A DNA stretch of 43,643 bases from Candidatus Aceula lacicola. GTDB lineage: Bacteria; Omnitrophota; Gorgyraeia; Zapsychrales; Aceulaceae. Shown in pieces: positions 1 to 8,947 of the stretch. Both the position numbers and the translations under genes were made by a program. The DNA lies in the NCBI GenBank assembly GCA_030765785.1, contig JAVCCC010000043.1, forward strand, positions 1 through 43,643, given 5' to 3'. The notes beneath the pieces are model-generated. The model ran no database searches. It had not been told where the DNA came from and saw only the letters and a program-made list of their open reading frames with translations. The first letter of the stretch is position 1. Each line of letters starts with the position of its first letter.

Positions 1-30
1 ATCTTGAGCACTATTTTTCGAATTTGTCAT
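1..30 (-). CDS. 5' end of an unidentified gene downstream of metK (possibly ahcY)
   Basis: An ATG at 30-28 (minus strand) is preceded by GAGGAG four bases upstream, a very good ribosome binding site, and opens a frame reading MTNSKNSAQD before the window ends. It lies 18 bases after the metK stop, so it is almost certainly in the same transcript. In many bacteria S-adenosylhomocysteine hydrolase (ahcY) follows metK, and a short polar N-terminus would fit, but ten residues cannot identify a family. That a gene starts here is well supported; its identity is a guess. Confidence 0.55.
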   Translation of the reverse strand, partial: MTNSKNSAQD

Positions 31-48
31 CGTACTCCTCGTTTATTT

Positions 49-1203
49 TTACTTAAGCTCTTTAGCAAGCTTTGCAGCCTTATCTGTTTTTTCCCAAGAA
101 AATTCATTTCGCCCAAAATGACCATATACTGCTGTCTTTCTATAAATTGGCTTTAAAAGATTGAGCGTTTTGATAATACCGCGTGGCGTTAAATCAAAAT
201 TCTTTTTCACAAGCGAAACAATCTTTTGCTCAGAAATTTTCCCTGTATCCATTGTGTCAACTGTAATACTAACAGGTTCAGCTTTACCGATCGCATAACC
301 AAGCTCAACCCAACATTTCTTGGCTAACTTTGCTGCAACAACATTCTTGGCAATATAGCGTGCCATATATGTTGCTGATCGGTCAACTTTGCTTGGATCT
401 TTCCCCGAAAACGCACCACCACCGTGAGACACAACGCCGCCATATGTATCAACAATAATTTTTCGACCAGTGACACCTGTATCTGATTGAGGTCCACCAA
501 CAAGAAACTTCCCTGTCTGATTAACATAAAACTTTGTTTTCTTATCAATCAGCTTGCCTAAAACAGGTCGAATAATAACATCAATCATTTGCTTTCTTGA
601 CTTATCTGTAATCTTCTTACCCGTTTTATCAAGAATCTTTTCTGTATGCTGGCAAGCCAAAACAACAGCGTCTGCACGCATCGGCTTTCCATCTTTATAT
701 TCAATCGTTACCTGACTCTTACAATCTGGGCCAAGATAATCCAATTTCTTTAATTTTCGAACAACTTCAACCTTTTTTACCAATTTATGTGCAAGCATAA
801 TCGGCAATGGCATCAACTCTTTCGTTTCGTCACAAGCATAACCAATCATAATGCCTTGATCCCCTGCTCCGCCAGAATCAACACCTTGAGAAATATCTGG
901 AGACTGGCTAACAATTGCATTTAAAATAGCGCATGTATGTGCTGAAAAACCATATTTATCATGACTATATCCAATGTCTAAAAGAACTTCTTTAACCAGC
1001 TTTTGAATATTAACATATGTTTTTGTTGTAATTTCCCCACCAACAACAACAAGACCTGTTGTGATAAACGTTTCACAAGCAACTCGTCCTTTTGGATCGT
1101 TCTTTAAAACAGCATCCAAAACAGCATCGGAAATCTGATCACAAACTTTATCTGGATGTCCATTTCCAACTGATTCAGATGTAATAAAATATTTTCCTTT
1201 CAC
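49..1203 (-). CDS. metK: S-adenosylmethionine synthetase
   Basis: MetK makes S-adenosylmethionine from ATP and methionine, releasing phosphate and diphosphate, in the cytoplasm; SAM is the main methyl donor. At 384 residues it has the usual bacterial length. The N-terminal motif [20 protein letters not shown] holds the catalytic His and the metal-binding Asp. The mid-protein [16 protein letters not shown] and the C-terminal [17 protein letters not shown] (phosphate-binding loop) are family signatures. The frame is intact and starts at the family's usual position ([12 protein letters not shown]). It is the penultimate visible gene of a minus-strand run ptsN-yvcK-ptsH-ptsI-nucleotidyltransferase-metK, 22 bases after the preceding gene. 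Confidence 0.98.
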   Translation of the reverse strand: MKGKYFITSESVGNGHPDKVCDQISDAVLDAVLKNDPKGRVACETFITTGLVVVGGEITTKTYVNIQKLVKEVLLDIGYSHDKYGFSAHTCAILNAIVSQSPDISQGVDSGGAGDQGIMIGYACDETKELMPLPIMLAHKLVKKVEVVRKLKKLDYLGPDCKSQVTIEYKDGKPMRADAVVLACQHTEKILDKTGKKITDKSRKQMIDVIIRPVLGKLIDKKTKFYVNQTGKFLVGGPQSDTGVTGRKIIVDTYGGVVSHGGGAFSGKDPSKVDRSATYMARYIAKNVVAAKLAKKCWVELGYAIGKAEPVSITVDTMDTGKISEQKIVSLVKKNFDLTPRGIIKTLNLLKPIYRKTAVYGHFGRNEFSWEKTDKAAKLAKELK

Positions 1204-1225
1204 TTCAAATGCCTCCCTTTACAAT

Positions 1226-1972
1226 TTAAAAATTTATTCTAAAATCAATTTGTGCTTGAGCATATGCATCCATGCTCCCTATGTCGCACCATTTTCCTTC
1301 GAACTGAAATCCTAAAAGTCTCTTTGCCTGACAAAGCCAATTAATATAATCTCCTGCCAAATCAACTTTCCCAGACTCCTCAATATACTCGGCAATCAAA
1401 GAAAGCGTTTGTTGCGGCATATAGTACAGACACATCGCAATCAAACTTGTTTTTGGATTTTCAGGCTTTTCCTCAAAAACAGTAATATTTCGATTTCCAT
1501 TCATCATGGCAACGCCAAATTTCTTTGCCCGCTCTTTCTCCTTGACGTCATAAAGACCGACCGTTACTTTATCTTTTTGATCTTGAGCAAAACTCAAAAA
1601 ATCATCTAAAGCATAATCAAATAAATTGTCACCTCCAACAACAAGCAAATCTTCCTTAACGTCACGCTGATTCACAACAAACTGAACATCACCAATAGAT
1701 CCTAGTCGATCTTCCGCTGTTTTTGTTTTATCATTAATCACCGTAATCGGAAATGAAAAATCTTCTTTTTGAGCAGCCCAACTTTTAAAATTTTCAAAAA
1801 ACTTATCATTTGTAACAACATAAATTTCGCTTAAAGCTGAAACATTCTTTACTTTTTCAATCAAATAATCAATAAGCGGCTTATCGCCAATAGGAAGCAA
1901 TGGTTTAGGCTGATTCCTTGTTAAAGGATATAATCGTGTTCCATAACCTGCTGATAAAATTAAAACTTTCAT
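1226..1972 (-). CDS. Sugar-1-phosphate nucleotidyltransferase (RfbA/GlmU-N-like)
   Basis: A 248-residue NTP_transferase-family enzyme, expected to couple an NTP with a hexose 1-phosphate to give an NDP-sugar for envelope polysaccharides. The start MKVLILSAGYGTRLYPLT is the classic nucleotide-binding G-x-G-T-R-L-x-P-L loop, followed by KPLLPIGDKPLIDY and a metal-binding VVGGDNLFDY segment. The open frame extends 13 codons further upstream into ptsI, but that extension aligns with nothing in the family, so the ATG at 1972 is preferred; a GGAAG lies within the end of ptsI, rather far from it. There is no left-handed beta-helix acyltransferase domain, so it is not full GlmU. Base and sugar specificity cannot be read from the sequence. 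Confidence 0.88.
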   Translation of the reverse strand: MKVLILSAGYGTRLYPLTRNQPKPLLPIGDKPLIDYLIEKVKNVSALSEIYVVTNDKFFENFKSWAAQKEDFSFPITVINDKTKTAEDRLGSIGDVQFVVNQRDVKEDLLVVGGDNLFDYALDDFLSFAQDQKDKVTVGLYDVKEKERAKKFGVAMMNGNRNITVFEEKPENPKTSLIAMCLYYMPQQTLSLIAEYIEESGKVDLAGDYINWLCQAKRLLGFQFEGKWCDIGSMDAYAQAQIDFRINF

Positions 1973-1979
1973 AAAATTC

Positions 1980-3755
1980 TTATTTTCTTCCGCTATAGAC
2001 GTGAGGAGCATATTTCTTTAATTTCATCTTCAAGAAATCCTCAACATGATCAGCTGTCGAAAGTGTCAATGCTTCCTTTGCAACAGATTGTGCATCTGCG
2101 TAGCTGACGCTACGAATAAGCTCCTTAACCTGTAAAATATTAAAAGACGACATGCTAAATTCATCTAATCCCATTCCAAGTAAAAAGAATGCCAAAACCG
2201 GCTCACTAGACATTTCCCCGCATAAACCAACCTCAATGCCAGCTTCATGGCCTGCATCAATTGTTTTTTTAATAAGCCTTAAGACTGCTGGATGTCCTGG
2301 CTGATAAAGATTTGCTGTCTGTTCGTTTGTTCGGTCGACAGCTAATGTATACTGAATTAAGTCATTTGTTCCAATGCTAAAAAAATCAACTTCTTTTGCT
2401 AAAAGATCAGCGGTCATTGCAGCGGAAGGAACTTCTATCATAACGCCAATAGGCATTTTAGTCTTAAACGCAATCTTTTCTTTCTTTAAGCTATTCCTTA
2501 CCTCTTGTAGCATAGCATTTGCTTCTCTAAGCTCACAAACACCCGAAACCATTGGATACATCATTTTTAAATTTCCATAAACCGATGCTCGCAAAATAGC
2601 ACGCAGCTGCGTTTTAAAAATTTCAGGACGGCCTAAACAAAAACGAATAGCACGCCATCCTAAGAACGATTGCATTTCTTTAGGCACTTCAACACTTGAA
2701 GCAAATTTGTCTCCACCAAGATCAAGGGTTCGAATCACAACTGGATTTGGCGCCATCTTCTTTAAAATGTATTTATATGCTTTAAACTGTTCTTCTTCGC
2801 TTGGCAAATCGCTTCGATTCATATAAAGATATTCGGTTCGATACAGACCGATACCACTACTACCTTGCTTTAAGATCACTGGAATTTCTTCCGGAAGCTC
2901 CAAGTTTGCCATAATAGAAACGCGCTTGCCATCTGTTGTTTCTGCCGGCAAATCCTTAATATCATCAAAACGTGTCTTGGATGCTGCGATCTTGCTTTTA
3001 ACAATATTATATTTTTGCTTCGTTTTTTCAGATGGATGAACAATGACCAAACCCTTACGACCATCAACAATTAAATAATCTTGGTTAGCTATGCGAAGCG
3101 TAGCGTCCTTGAGACCGACAACAGCAGGAATTCCTAACGACTTCGCCATAATGGCTGTATGGGAAGTGCGTCCTCCGACATCAGTTGCAAATGCTAAAAT
3201 CTTCTGGTTATACATGCTCGCCGTATCTGAAGGAGAAAAATCATGAGCAATGACAATCGTTTCTTCTGTCAAATCGTTAAGATCATGCAACTTTGTTTCT
3301 TCCATCAAATTCTTTAAAACACGCTTACTAACATCATTAATATCGCTTGTACGATCTCTCAAGTACTCGTCTTCAATCTCAGAAAAAACTTTAATATATT
3401 TCTTCATGACCTGAGAAAAAATATACTCAACACACATCTTTTCTTTCTTGATATTTTTAATGACTTCCTGGATAATTGTTCGATCTTCCAAGACAAGCAA
3501 ATGTGCATCAAAAATTTGCGCGTGTCGAACACCCATGTCCTTTGAAATCTTTGTCTGAACGCTCAGAATTTCTTCTCGTGTTTTAATCAACGCTTCTTCA
3601 AAACGTGCAATTTCAATCGGAATTTCTGTTTCCATGATAGACCGAGGAGAAATATACAAGTCCTGCTTGTCTAAAATAAACGCTGGCCCCGAAGCAACCC
3701 CAGGTGCTGCCGAAATTCCTGTTAAAATCAATTCTCTCTTTTTTGTTTTTGTCAT
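1980..3755 (-). CDS. ptsI: Phosphoenolpyruvate-protein phosphotransferase (PTS enzyme I)
   Basis: Enzyme I takes phosphate from phosphoenolpyruvate onto a histidine and passes it to HPr. The protein has 591 residues, close to the usual ~575. The phosphohistidine is His199 in [21 protein letters not shown]. The C-terminal TIM-barrel PEP-binding part shows [22 protein letters not shown] and [19 protein letters not shown], with a Cys in GLCGEMSS near the end (active-site Cys of the family). All key residues are present, so it should be active. It sits 4 bases after ptsH. No EIIB or EIIC permease is in the window, so the chain here (EI, HPr, EIIA-Ntr) looks regulatory. Confidence 0.97.
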   Translation of the reverse strand: MTKTKKRELILTGISAAPGVASGPAFILDKQDLYISPRSIMETEIPIEIARFEEALIKTREEILSVQTKISKDMGVRHAQIFDAHLLVLEDRTIIQEVIKNIKKEKMCVEYIFSQVMKKYIKVFSEIEDEYLRDRTSDINDVSKRVLKNLMEETKLHDLNDLTEETIVIAHDFSPSDTASMYNQKILAFATDVGGRTSHTAIMAKSLGIPAVVGLKDATLRIANQDYLIVDGRKGLVIVHPSEKTKQKYNIVKSKIAASKTRFDDIKDLPAETTDGKRVSIMANLELPEEIPVILKQGSSGIGLYRTEYLYMNRSDLPSEEEQFKAYKYILKKMAPNPVVIRTLDLGGDKFASSVEVPKEMQSFLGWRAIRFCLGRPEIFKTQLRAILRASVYGNLKMMYPMVSGVCELREANAMLQEVRNSLKKEKIAFKTKMPIGVMIEVPSAAMTADLLAKEVDFFSIGTNDLIQYTLAVDRTNEQTANLYQPGHPAVLRLIKKTIDAGHEAGIEVGLCGEMSSEPVLAFFLLGMGLDEFSMSSFNILQVKELIRSVSYADAQSVAKEALTLSTADHVEDFLKMKLKKYAPHVYSGRK

Positions 3756-3759
3756 ATTT

Positions 3760-4029
3760 TTATTCCGAAACGTTATTTGTTAAAAAATTAACCAGCTCGA
3801 CTGATGCCTCTTTAGCATCATCACCCTCAACAGAAACAATAAGCTTACTTCCTTTTTCGGCAGCTAACATTAAGATGCCCATGATTGATTTTCCGTTAAC
3901 CGATTCAGGTCCTTTGCGCACAGTAATTTCAGAATCAAATTTATTAGCAATCTGAACAAACAACGCTGCAGGGCGCGCATGCAACCCTTGATCCGTCTTA
4001 ACAATAACTTCTTTTTCAACTCTTAACAT
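3760..4029 (-). CDS. ptsH: Phosphocarrier protein HPr
   Basis: An 89-residue HPr-family phosphocarrier. The phosphoacceptor is His17 in the motif [12 protein letters not shown] second conserved site, Ser48 in [12 protein letters not shown], matches the serine that HPr kinase/phosphorylase (HprK) modifies in other bacteria, so regulation by HprK is possible, although no hprK gene is in the window. The gene lies 6 bases after yvcK and 4 bases before ptsI, so the three are co-transcribed. With EIIA-Ntr also in the operon, HPr probably relays phosphate from EI to PtsN in a PTS-Ntr-like chain, possibly tuned by Ser48 phosphorylation. Confidence 0.95.
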   Translation of the reverse strand: MLRVEKEVIVKTDQGLHARPAALFVQIANKFDSEITVRKGPESVNGKSIMGILMLAAEKGSKLIVSVEGDDAKEASVELVNFLTNNVSE

Positions 4030-4035
4030 ATCTGC

Positions 4036-5298
4036 CTAACGCTTAATAACGCGATGTTTTTCAATTAAATTAATAAGGGCTTGTGTTAATTTATGTGCAT
4101 CATGACGCACATAATCATCAACACCCAACAAATCTTCTGCAACAACTTTTGCTCCAAGTTCCCTTATCTTATCCGAATCATCCTCGACAGGATGAGAATC
4201 TTCTTCTTCATAACGCTTCAAAGCATCGCCAGGTGCTTTTGTATTATTGATAAGAGCAACATCAACAACTTTCTGGCTCGTGTGCTCCATCAAAACTCTC
4301 ACGTGATCACTTGCGCTATACCCTTCAGTCTCACCTTGCTGAGTCATAACATTACAAATATAAATCTTAAATGCGCTTGACTTCTCAATCGCTTCAGTCA
4401 TCCCGTTAATAATTAAGTTCGGAATAATACTTGTATAAAGACTTCCCGGACCGAGGATAATAACATCAGCTTTAGCAATAGACTCAAGTGCTTCTTTTGT
4501 CGGCTTAGTATCCTCAGGCTTTAAATACAATCTTTTAATTGGTGTTTTTGCCTTTGGGATCTTTGCTTCACCCTCTGTGGTTGACCCATCCATATATTCT
4601 GCAACCAAATGAACGTTGTTTACAGTCGATGGAACAACTTTTCCACGAATGGCTAAAACTTTACTTGATTCTTTAACCGCCTTCTCAAAATCACCACCCG
4701 TTAACTGAACCATTGCCGTTAAAAAAAGATTTCCAAAATTGTGCCCCTTAAGCTCAGACTCTGTTGAAAAACGAAACTGAAAAAGATCACCCATTAAGGC
4801 CGGTGCATCCGCGAGTGCGACAAGACAATTCCGAATATCCCCAGGTGCGACAATATTAAACTCTTCCCGAAGACGTCCAGACGATCCGCCGCTATCGGCA
4901 ACAGTTACAACGGCTGTTAGATTTGATGTATATTCCTTTAAACCTAACAAAAGATTCGAAAGCCCATGACCCCCACCAATCGCAACAACCTTTGGTCCTC
5001 TCTCAAGATATCGACGCTGATATAAAATATTAACAAGTTCGCGTTCACGCTCTGGCAAAAATACCGTAATCAAAGAAACAATAACTTTCCCAACACCTAA
5101 AACAACAAGAACAATTCCACAAATAATAATAACAAATCCAAAAACACTTACCATTGCGTACGATGTTGCAGCAAAAACAGACCCAAGTGCAACAATGCAA
5201 ATTCCCAAAACAGATGTTAAAAGCCATCGCTTTACCCTCATGCCAGGATAAAACCACTTGACGATACTTCCAATCATGCCGTGATCATTGTCGCTCAT
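4036..5298 (-). CDS. yvcK: YvcK/CofD-like morphogenesis and carbon-metabolism factor with N-terminal membrane anchor
   Basis: The YvcK family (CofD-like fold, UDP-sugar binding in Bacillus) links central carbon metabolism with cell-wall synthesis. Signatures seen from about residue 100: KVVAIGGGHGLSNLLLGLK, VTVADSGGSSGRLREE, PGDIRNCLVALAD, GHNFGNLFLTAM and ILGPGSLYTSIIPNLI. At 420 residues it is about 100 longer than Bacillus YvcK (~317). The extra N-terminus holds two hydrophobic stretches (about residues 25-46 and 50-75), so it should be anchored in the inner membrane with the enzyme-like domain in the cytoplasm. Its place between ptsN and ptsH suggests that PTS proteins and YvcK act together. 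A possible TTGATT-N16-TATTAT promoter at 5313-5340 would leave only ~8 leader bases. Confidence 0.9.
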   Translation of the reverse strand: MSDNDHGMIGSIVKWFYPGMRVKRWLLTSVLGICIVALGSVFAATSYAMVSVFGFVIIICGIVLVVLGVGKVIVSLITVFLPERERELVNILYQRRYLERGPKVVAIGGGHGLSNLLLGLKEYTSNLTAVVTVADSGGSSGRLREEFNIVAPGDIRNCLVALADAPALMGDLFQFRFSTESELKGHNFGNLFLTAMVQLTGGDFEKAVKESSKVLAIRGKVVPSTVNNVHLVAEYMDGSTTEGEAKIPKAKTPIKRLYLKPEDTKPTKEALESIAKADVIILGPGSLYTSIIPNLIINGMTEAIEKSSAFKIYICNVMTQQGETEGYSASDHVRVLMEHTSQKVVDVALINNTKAPGDALKRYEEEDSHPVEDDSDKIRELGAKVVAEDLLGVDDYVRHDAHKLTQALINLIEKHRVIKR

Positions 5299-5346
5299 AT
5301 TCTTAACTTTTTATAATATAAATTAATGCTACAAAATCAATTTTTA

Positions 5347-5817
5347 TCAACTAATACGATCATCTTCGAGCGCAATTAATTTTAAAACAGCTTTTGTGCT
5401 ATCAGCTGATTTTAAGCTATCTCTAAAAAATTTATCTTTTAAAAGGCGAGAAATTCTAGCCAAAGCTTTCAAATGTGGCCCGGCGGAATCGACAGGTGCA
5501 ATGAGAAGAAAAAAGATATGCGCAGGTTCGCCATCAAGAGAATCAAAGTCAACGCCTTCTTTGCTAATGCCAAGACTTGCAACAAGTTTATTCATCCCGT
5601 CAAACTTAGCATGAGGAATCGCCACGCCCTGACCAATAGCCGTCGAACCTAATTCTTCTCGGGCTATAATAACATCGAAAATTTTACCTTTATTCTTTTT
5701 TTCAACAACGTCTGCATCAACCAAAAGCCCGATAAGCTCTTGGATAACTTCTTTTTTTGTTTTTTGTTTTAGATCGACAGAAATCGCCTTCTTACATAAA
5801 AATTCGCTTAACTTCAT
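5347..5817 (-). CDS. ptsN: PTS EIIA-Ntr-type protein (PtsN)
   Basis: A 156-residue PTS EIIA type-2 domain, here without fused EIIB or EIIC. The phosphoacceptor is His69 in GQGVAIPHAKFDG; upstream ARE-ELGSTAIG and downstream FFLLIAPVDSAGPHLKALARISRLL are typical. Single EIIA-Ntr proteins regulate (potassium, nitrogen, carbon) rather than import sugar. The start is clear: AAGGAGGA lies five bases before the ATG at 5817. It follows tRNA-Gly by 47 bases and precedes yvcK by 48. The C-terminus is ordinary. With EI and HPr in the same operon the whole phosphorelay is encoded together, and the absence of a permease supports a regulatory reading. Confidence 0.93.
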   Translation of the reverse strand: MKLSEFLCKKAISVDLKQKTKKEVIQELIGLLVDADVVEKKNKGKIFDVIIAREELGSTAIGQGVAIPHAKFDGMNKLVASLGISKEGVDFDSLDGEPAHIFFLLIAPVDSAGPHLKALARISRLLKDKFFRDSLKSADSTKAVLKLIALEDDRIS

Positions 5818-5864
5818 CTAACTCCTCCTTGAGATGCATTATTGATCAATTTAATATAAATAAA

Positions 5865-5936
5865 AGCGGCGGATGAGGCTCGAACTCACGACATCGTCCT
5901 TGGCAAGGACGCATTCTACCACTGAATTACCGCCGC
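5865..5936 (-). tRNA. tRNA-Gly (GCC)
   Basis: A 72-base cloverleaf on the minus strand. The acceptor stem GCGGCGG/CCGCCGC is perfect, the anticodon stem CGTCC/GGACG closes a TTGCCAA loop with anticodon GCC, and the T arm has GTTCGAG. Discriminator base U. No CCA is encoded. It is the last of three tRNA genes between frr and ptsN. Confidence 0.96.
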
Positions 5937-5964
5937 ATGATTTCTAAAATAAATTTTTATTAAA

Positions 5965-6046
5965 TGGGCGGAAGAGGACTTGAACCTCCATGAGTTGCCC
6001 CACTAGTTCCTAAGACTAGCGCGTCTACCAATTCCGCCATCCGCCC
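5965..6046 (-). tRNA. tRNA-Leu (UAG)
   Basis: An 82-base tRNA on the minus strand with a long variable arm, as expected for class II tRNAs. Acceptor stem GGGCGGA/TCCGCCC, the leucine-type D region GGCGGAATTGGTAGACGC, anticodon stem CTAGT/ACTAG with loop CTTAGGA (anticodon UAG), T loop GGTTCAAGTCC. Discriminator A, as in leucine tRNAs. No CCA is encoded. Confidence 0.96.
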
Positions 6047-6081
6047 GTAAAAATCGATTTAAAAGAACAAAGATTGTTTTA

Positions 6082-6114
6082 TTGGGGCAGAGCCTAAAAA
6101 AGGCTCTGCCCCAA
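6082..6114. repeat. Perfect 14-bp inverted repeat immediately downstream of tRNA-Lys
   Basis: Left arm 6082-6095 and right arm 6101-6114 are exact reverse complements (core GGGGCAGAGCC / GGCTCTGCCCC) around a 5-base A loop. It begins one base after the encoded CCA of tRNA-Lys and lies before tRNA-Leu. Neither strand has a T-run after the stem, so it is not a textbook intrinsic terminator. A tRNA 3'-processing stem, a Rho-type pause, or one copy of a dispersed genomic palindrome are all possible. Confidence 0.7.
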
Positions 6115-6115
6115 A

Positions 6116-6191
6116 TGGTGACCCACCCGCGACTTGAACGCGGCACACCAGCCTTAAAAGGGCTGTGCTCTACCGGATGAGCTAGTGGGTC
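6116..6191 (-). tRNA. tRNA-Lys (UUU)
   Basis: A 76-base tRNA on the minus strand including an encoded CCA end (6118-6116). Acceptor stem GACCCAC/GTGGGTC, D-arm AGCTCATCCGGTAGAGC, anticodon stem CAGCC/GGCTG with loop CTTTTAA (anticodon UUU), T arm GTTCAAGTC. It lies 17 bases after the frr stop. Of the three tRNAs here it alone encodes CCA. Confidence 0.96.
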
Positions 6192-6208
6192 AAAAAATTT
6201 AAAAAGAA

Positions 6209-6775
6209 CTATTTACCAAACTCTTCTAATTCTTTATCTTTAGCTTCTAAAATTACATCAACTTCTTTAATAAATCTATCTGTTAACTTCTGAACAGATT
6301 CATGTCCAGAAAAACTATCATCTTCAGAAATCTTCTTCTCATTCTCTAGCTTTTTTATTTTATCATTAGCATCGCGACGAATGGATCGAATCGACACTCG
6401 TCCTTTTTCTGCCATATCCTTAACAACTTTGGCAAGCTCTGCTCGTCGTTCCTTAGAAAGTTGAGGAATACTTAAACGAACAACCTTTCCATCATTAGAT
6501 GGCATAATCCCAAGCTTTGAATTATTAATAGCACTCTCAATTGCTAAAATGGCTGTAGGATCCCACGGCTGAATCACAACCGTGCGTGCATCAGGAACTG
6601 AAATAGAAGCAATCTGCTTAATCATTGTTGGCGTACCATAATAATCCGCATGGAGCCCTTCAATCAAACCTGGATGAGCTCGTCCAGTTCGAACTTCTGA
6701 AAATTCCCGAGCAACCGATTCGATTGTCTTTTTCATTTTTGTTTCTGTCTCTCGAACGACTTCTTTCCCTATCAT
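6209..6775 (-). CDS. frr: Ribosome recycling factor
   Basis: RRF, with EF-G, splits the post-termination ribosome. The 188-residue frame has the family's usual length (~185) and the hallmarks EVRTGRAHPGLIEGLHADYYGTPT, IASISVPDARTVVIQPWDP and IRSIRRDANDKIKKLE. The C-terminal three-helix bundle (charged helices, residues ~110-188) is complete. The start ATG at 6775 follows a GGGGGTG-type purine tract 13 bases after the pyrH stop. It completes the conserved order rpsB-tsf-pyrH-frr; instead of the uppS-cdsA-dxr genes common downstream, three tRNA genes follow. Confidence 0.98.
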   Translation of the reverse strand: MIGKEVVRETETKMKKTIESVAREFSEVRTGRAHPGLIEGLHADYYGTPTMIKQIASISVPDARTVVIQPWDPTAILAIESAINNSKLGIMPSNDGKVVRLSIPQLSKERRAELAKVVKDMAEKGRVSIRSIRRDANDKIKKLENEKKISEDDSFSGHESVQKLTDRFIKEVDVILEAKDKELEEFGK

Positions 6776-6788
6776 TACCCACCCCCGT

Positions 6789-7508
6789 TTATTTTACGGT
6801 TGTTCCAATTTTTTCACCAAATACCGCTTTCTTAATATTGCCGACTTTGGTTAAATTAAAAACAACGATTGGTAAGTTATTGTCCATACACATGCTAATC
6901 GCTGTTGCATCCATAACTTTTAAATTCTTTCTTAAAACATCTATAAACTTCAAAGTTCTAAACTTCTTTGCATTTTTATCCTTAACAGGATCAGCCGAAT
7001 AAACGCCATCTACTTTTGTTGCCTTTAGAATAACTTCAGCTCCAATTTCTTTTGCGCGAAGTGCGGCTGCGGTATCCGTTGTAAAATAAGGATTGCCTGT
7101 TCCAGCGACAAAAATAACAACGCGATCCTTTTCCAAATGACGCATAGCACGTCTACGAATATACGGTTCTGCAATCGCATGCATATCAATCGCCGTCAAA
7201 ACTCTTGACGACACACCGACATGCTCTAATGCATTTTGAAGCGCCAGCCCGTTTAAAACAGTTGCAAGCATTCCCATATAATCTGCTACGGAACGATTAA
7301 GATCAAATTTCTCGCATTCAACCTGCCCTCGAAAAATATTGCCACCTCCAACAACTAAAGCAACCTTAACGCCAGATTTCCAAATCTCTTTAATCTGCTT
7401 AGCTAGCGAAACGCAAATCTCGGCATCAATACCATGACCTTGAACACCTTGCATGGCTTCGCCACTCAATTTTAAAAGAATACGCTTATAGATTGGTTTT
7501 TTATTCAA
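6789..7508 (-). CDS. pyrH: Uridylate kinase (UMP kinase)
   Basis: PyrH phosphorylates UMP to UDP, the entry to UTP, CTP and UDP-sugars; in bacteria it is a hexamer of the amino-acid-kinase fold. Signatures: [12 protein letters not shown] (phosphate loop), [48 protein letters not shown] and [13 protein letters not shown]. The open frame runs upstream through tsf with no family-like sequence, so I place the start at TTG 7508, giving 239 residues (family ~240) and an 8-base overlap with the tsf stop; AAGG lies 9 bases before it. The exact start is uncertain because no ATG or GTG is well placed. Confidence 0.95.
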   Translation of the reverse strand: MNKKPIYKRILLKLSGEAMQGVQGHGIDAEICVSLAKQIKEIWKSGVKVALVVGGGNIFRGQVECEKFDLNRSVADYMGMLATVLNGLALQNALEHVGVSSRVLTAIDMHAIAEPYIRRRAMRHLEKDRVVIFVAGTGNPYFTTDTAAALRAKEIGAEVILKATKVDGVYSADPVKDKNAKKFRTLKFIDVLRKNLKVMDATAISMCMDNNLPIVVFNLTKVGNIKKAVFGEKIGTTVK

Positions 7509-8031
7509 CTTCCCCGACCTTATATCTATCGAATCGATTAACAAACATATTTTCACCAATCTTTGCAACAAGATTATTAAGACAATCTTGTATTGTTAGC
7601 TTAGAATCCTTAACGAATGGCTGCTCTAAAAGGCATACTTCTTTGCAAAACGCATTTTTATCTTTCTGCTCAGCCAAAACATCTTCAGGAATATCTTCTT
7701 TCCGAACATACTTTGGATTCATTGCAGCGATATGCATGGCAACATCTTTGGAAAACTGAATAAAATCATCATTTTTCGCAACAAAATCTGTCTCGCAATT
7801 AACTTCAGCAAGAACTCCAATTTTTGAACCCAAATGAATATATGCCTCAATGCGTCCTTCTTTGGCTGTGCGACTTCCTTTTTTCGCAGCTAATTCTAAT
7901 CCTCTTTTTCGCAAAACTTCTTTAGCCTTTTCGAGGTCTCCGCCAGTTTCTTCTAAAGCTTTCTTGCATTCAATAACACCACAAGAAGTCATTTCTCTTA
8001 ATTCTTTAATTGCATCTACACCTGTGCCCAT
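7501..8031 (-). CDS. tsf: Elongation factor Ts
   Basis: EF-Ts exchanges GDP for GTP on EF-Tu. The N-terminal UBA-like domain ([22 protein letters not shown], then [18 protein letters not shown]) and the core signature [13 protein letters not shown] are intact. The ATG at 8031 has AAAGGAAG seven bases upstream and opens [13 protein letters not shown]; an ATG 13 codons further out reads a peptide unlike the family. The product has 176 residues, the short one-core-domain type, against 283 in E. coli. It lies between rpsB and pyrH, overlapping the presumed pyrH start by 8 bases. Confidence 0.97.
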   Translation of the reverse strand: MGTGVDAIKELREMTSCGVIECKKALEETGGDLEKAKEVLRKRGLELAAKKGSRTAKEGRIEAYIHLGSKIGVLAEVNCETDFVAKNDDFIQFSKDVAMHIAAMNPKYVRKEDIPEDVLAEQKDKNAFCKEVCLLEQPFVKDSKLTIQDCLNNLVAKIGENMFVNRFDRYKVGEVE

Positions 8032-8100
8032 ATTGCTTCCTTTCATATATATCGTGTCACTATAACTCATTAAATTATTTTTCTGATCACCTGAATTAAA

Positions 8101-8877
8101 CTATTCTTTGGAAACAGCTTCTTGAGGCTTTTCTTCGACAACAGGACTTTCATTCTTTCCTTCTGCCTTTTTTTGAACGGAAACACTTGTCATGTATCCT
8201 TTTCGACCTTCAATGATACCGTCGGTGACTAGCGTTAAAATCAAACGAATTGACTTTAAAGCATCATCATTAGCTGGAATTGGATAATCAACCATATCTG
8301 GATCACAGTTTGTATCGATAATGGCAACAACAGGAATGCCCAGCCTCTTTGCCTCACGCACAGCGATGTCTTCCTTTTTTGGATCAACGACAAAAACTGC
8401 TTGAGGGAGATCTTTCATTTCCCGAATTCCATTAAGATCACGTGAAAGCTTGTTGCGCTCTTTACCCATACGAGCAATTTCTTTTTTTGTTAACTTTTCA
8501 GCAGTGCCATCTTCCAAAATCTTTTCTAAATTAAATAACTTCGCCAAAGATTTCTTGGATGTTTCAAAATTCGTTAAAAGACCACCCGGCCAACGATAAT
8601 TAACATAAAACATATCCGAACGCTTTGCTTCTTGAACAATCACATCTTGCGCTTGTTTTTTTGTCCCTACAAACAAAACGCGTCCACCCTTTGTTGCAAC
8701 TTCTTGCAAAAAATCTTTGGCCTGATTCAGACACTCTGCAGTTTTTTCCAGATCAATGATATAAATCTTGCTTCTGGCGCCAAAGATAAAAGGTTTCATT
8801 TTTGGGTTCCATCTTTTTGTTTGGTGTCCGAAGTGAACCCCTGCTTCTAGCAGTTTCTTGATCAACTCGTTTGTCAT
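8101..8877 (-). CDS. rpsB: 30S ribosomal protein S2
   Basis: S2 binds the head-body junction of the small ribosomal subunit and helps recruit S1. The 258-residue frame starts MTNELIKKLLEAGVHFGHQTKRWNPKM, the standard N-terminus, and shows YIIDLEKT, GRVLFVGTKKQAQD, YVNYRWPGGLLTNFET and VVAIIDTNCDPDMVDYPIPANDDA. The start has GGAGGAAGG directly upstream. The last ~30 residues are a charged, probably disordered tail (QKKAEGKNESPVVEEKP). A good promoter lies at 8948-8976 and leaves a leader of about 64 bases with a small hairpin, where autoregulation by S2 could occur as in other bacteria. Confidence 0.98.
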   Translation of the reverse strand: MTNELIKKLLEAGVHFGHQTKRWNPKMKPFIFGARSKIYIIDLEKTAECLNQAKDFLQEVATKGGRVLFVGTKKQAQDVIVQEAKRSDMFYVNYRWPGGLLTNFETSKKSLAKLFNLEKILEDGTAEKLTKKEIARMGKERNKLSRDLNGIREMKDLPQAVFVVDPKKEDIAVREAKRLGIPVVAIIDTNCDPDMVDYPIPANDDALKSIRLILTLVTDGIIEGRKGYMTSVSVQKKAEGKNESPVVEEKPQEAVSKE

Positions 8878-8901
8878 CCTTCCTCCGTTTAACTGTTTTT
8901 T

Positions 8902-8924
8902 GATAAAAATCTTAGCTTTTTATC
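8902..8924 (-). promoter_or_regulatory. Hairpin in the rpsB leader
   Basis: GATAAAAA (8924-8917) pairs with TTTTTATC (8909-8902) in the presumed rpsB mRNA leader, about 25 bases before the start codon. Leader structures upstream of rpsB bind S2 in several bacteria. The stem is AT-rich and short, so it may be chance. Confidence 0.3.
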
Positions 8925-8947
8925 GTCTTTAGAAAATTAATTCACAT

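Noticed and set aside
5313-5340. TTGATT-N16-TATTAT promoter directly before yvcK
   Set aside because: It would leave a leader of ~8 bases, and the 48-base gap fits co-transcription from ptsN; kept only as a remark in the yvcK entry.
8032-8070. Upstream ATG extension of tsf
   Set aside because: The extra 13 residues do not match EF-Ts, whereas the ATG at 8031 has AAAGGAAG and the usual N-terminus.
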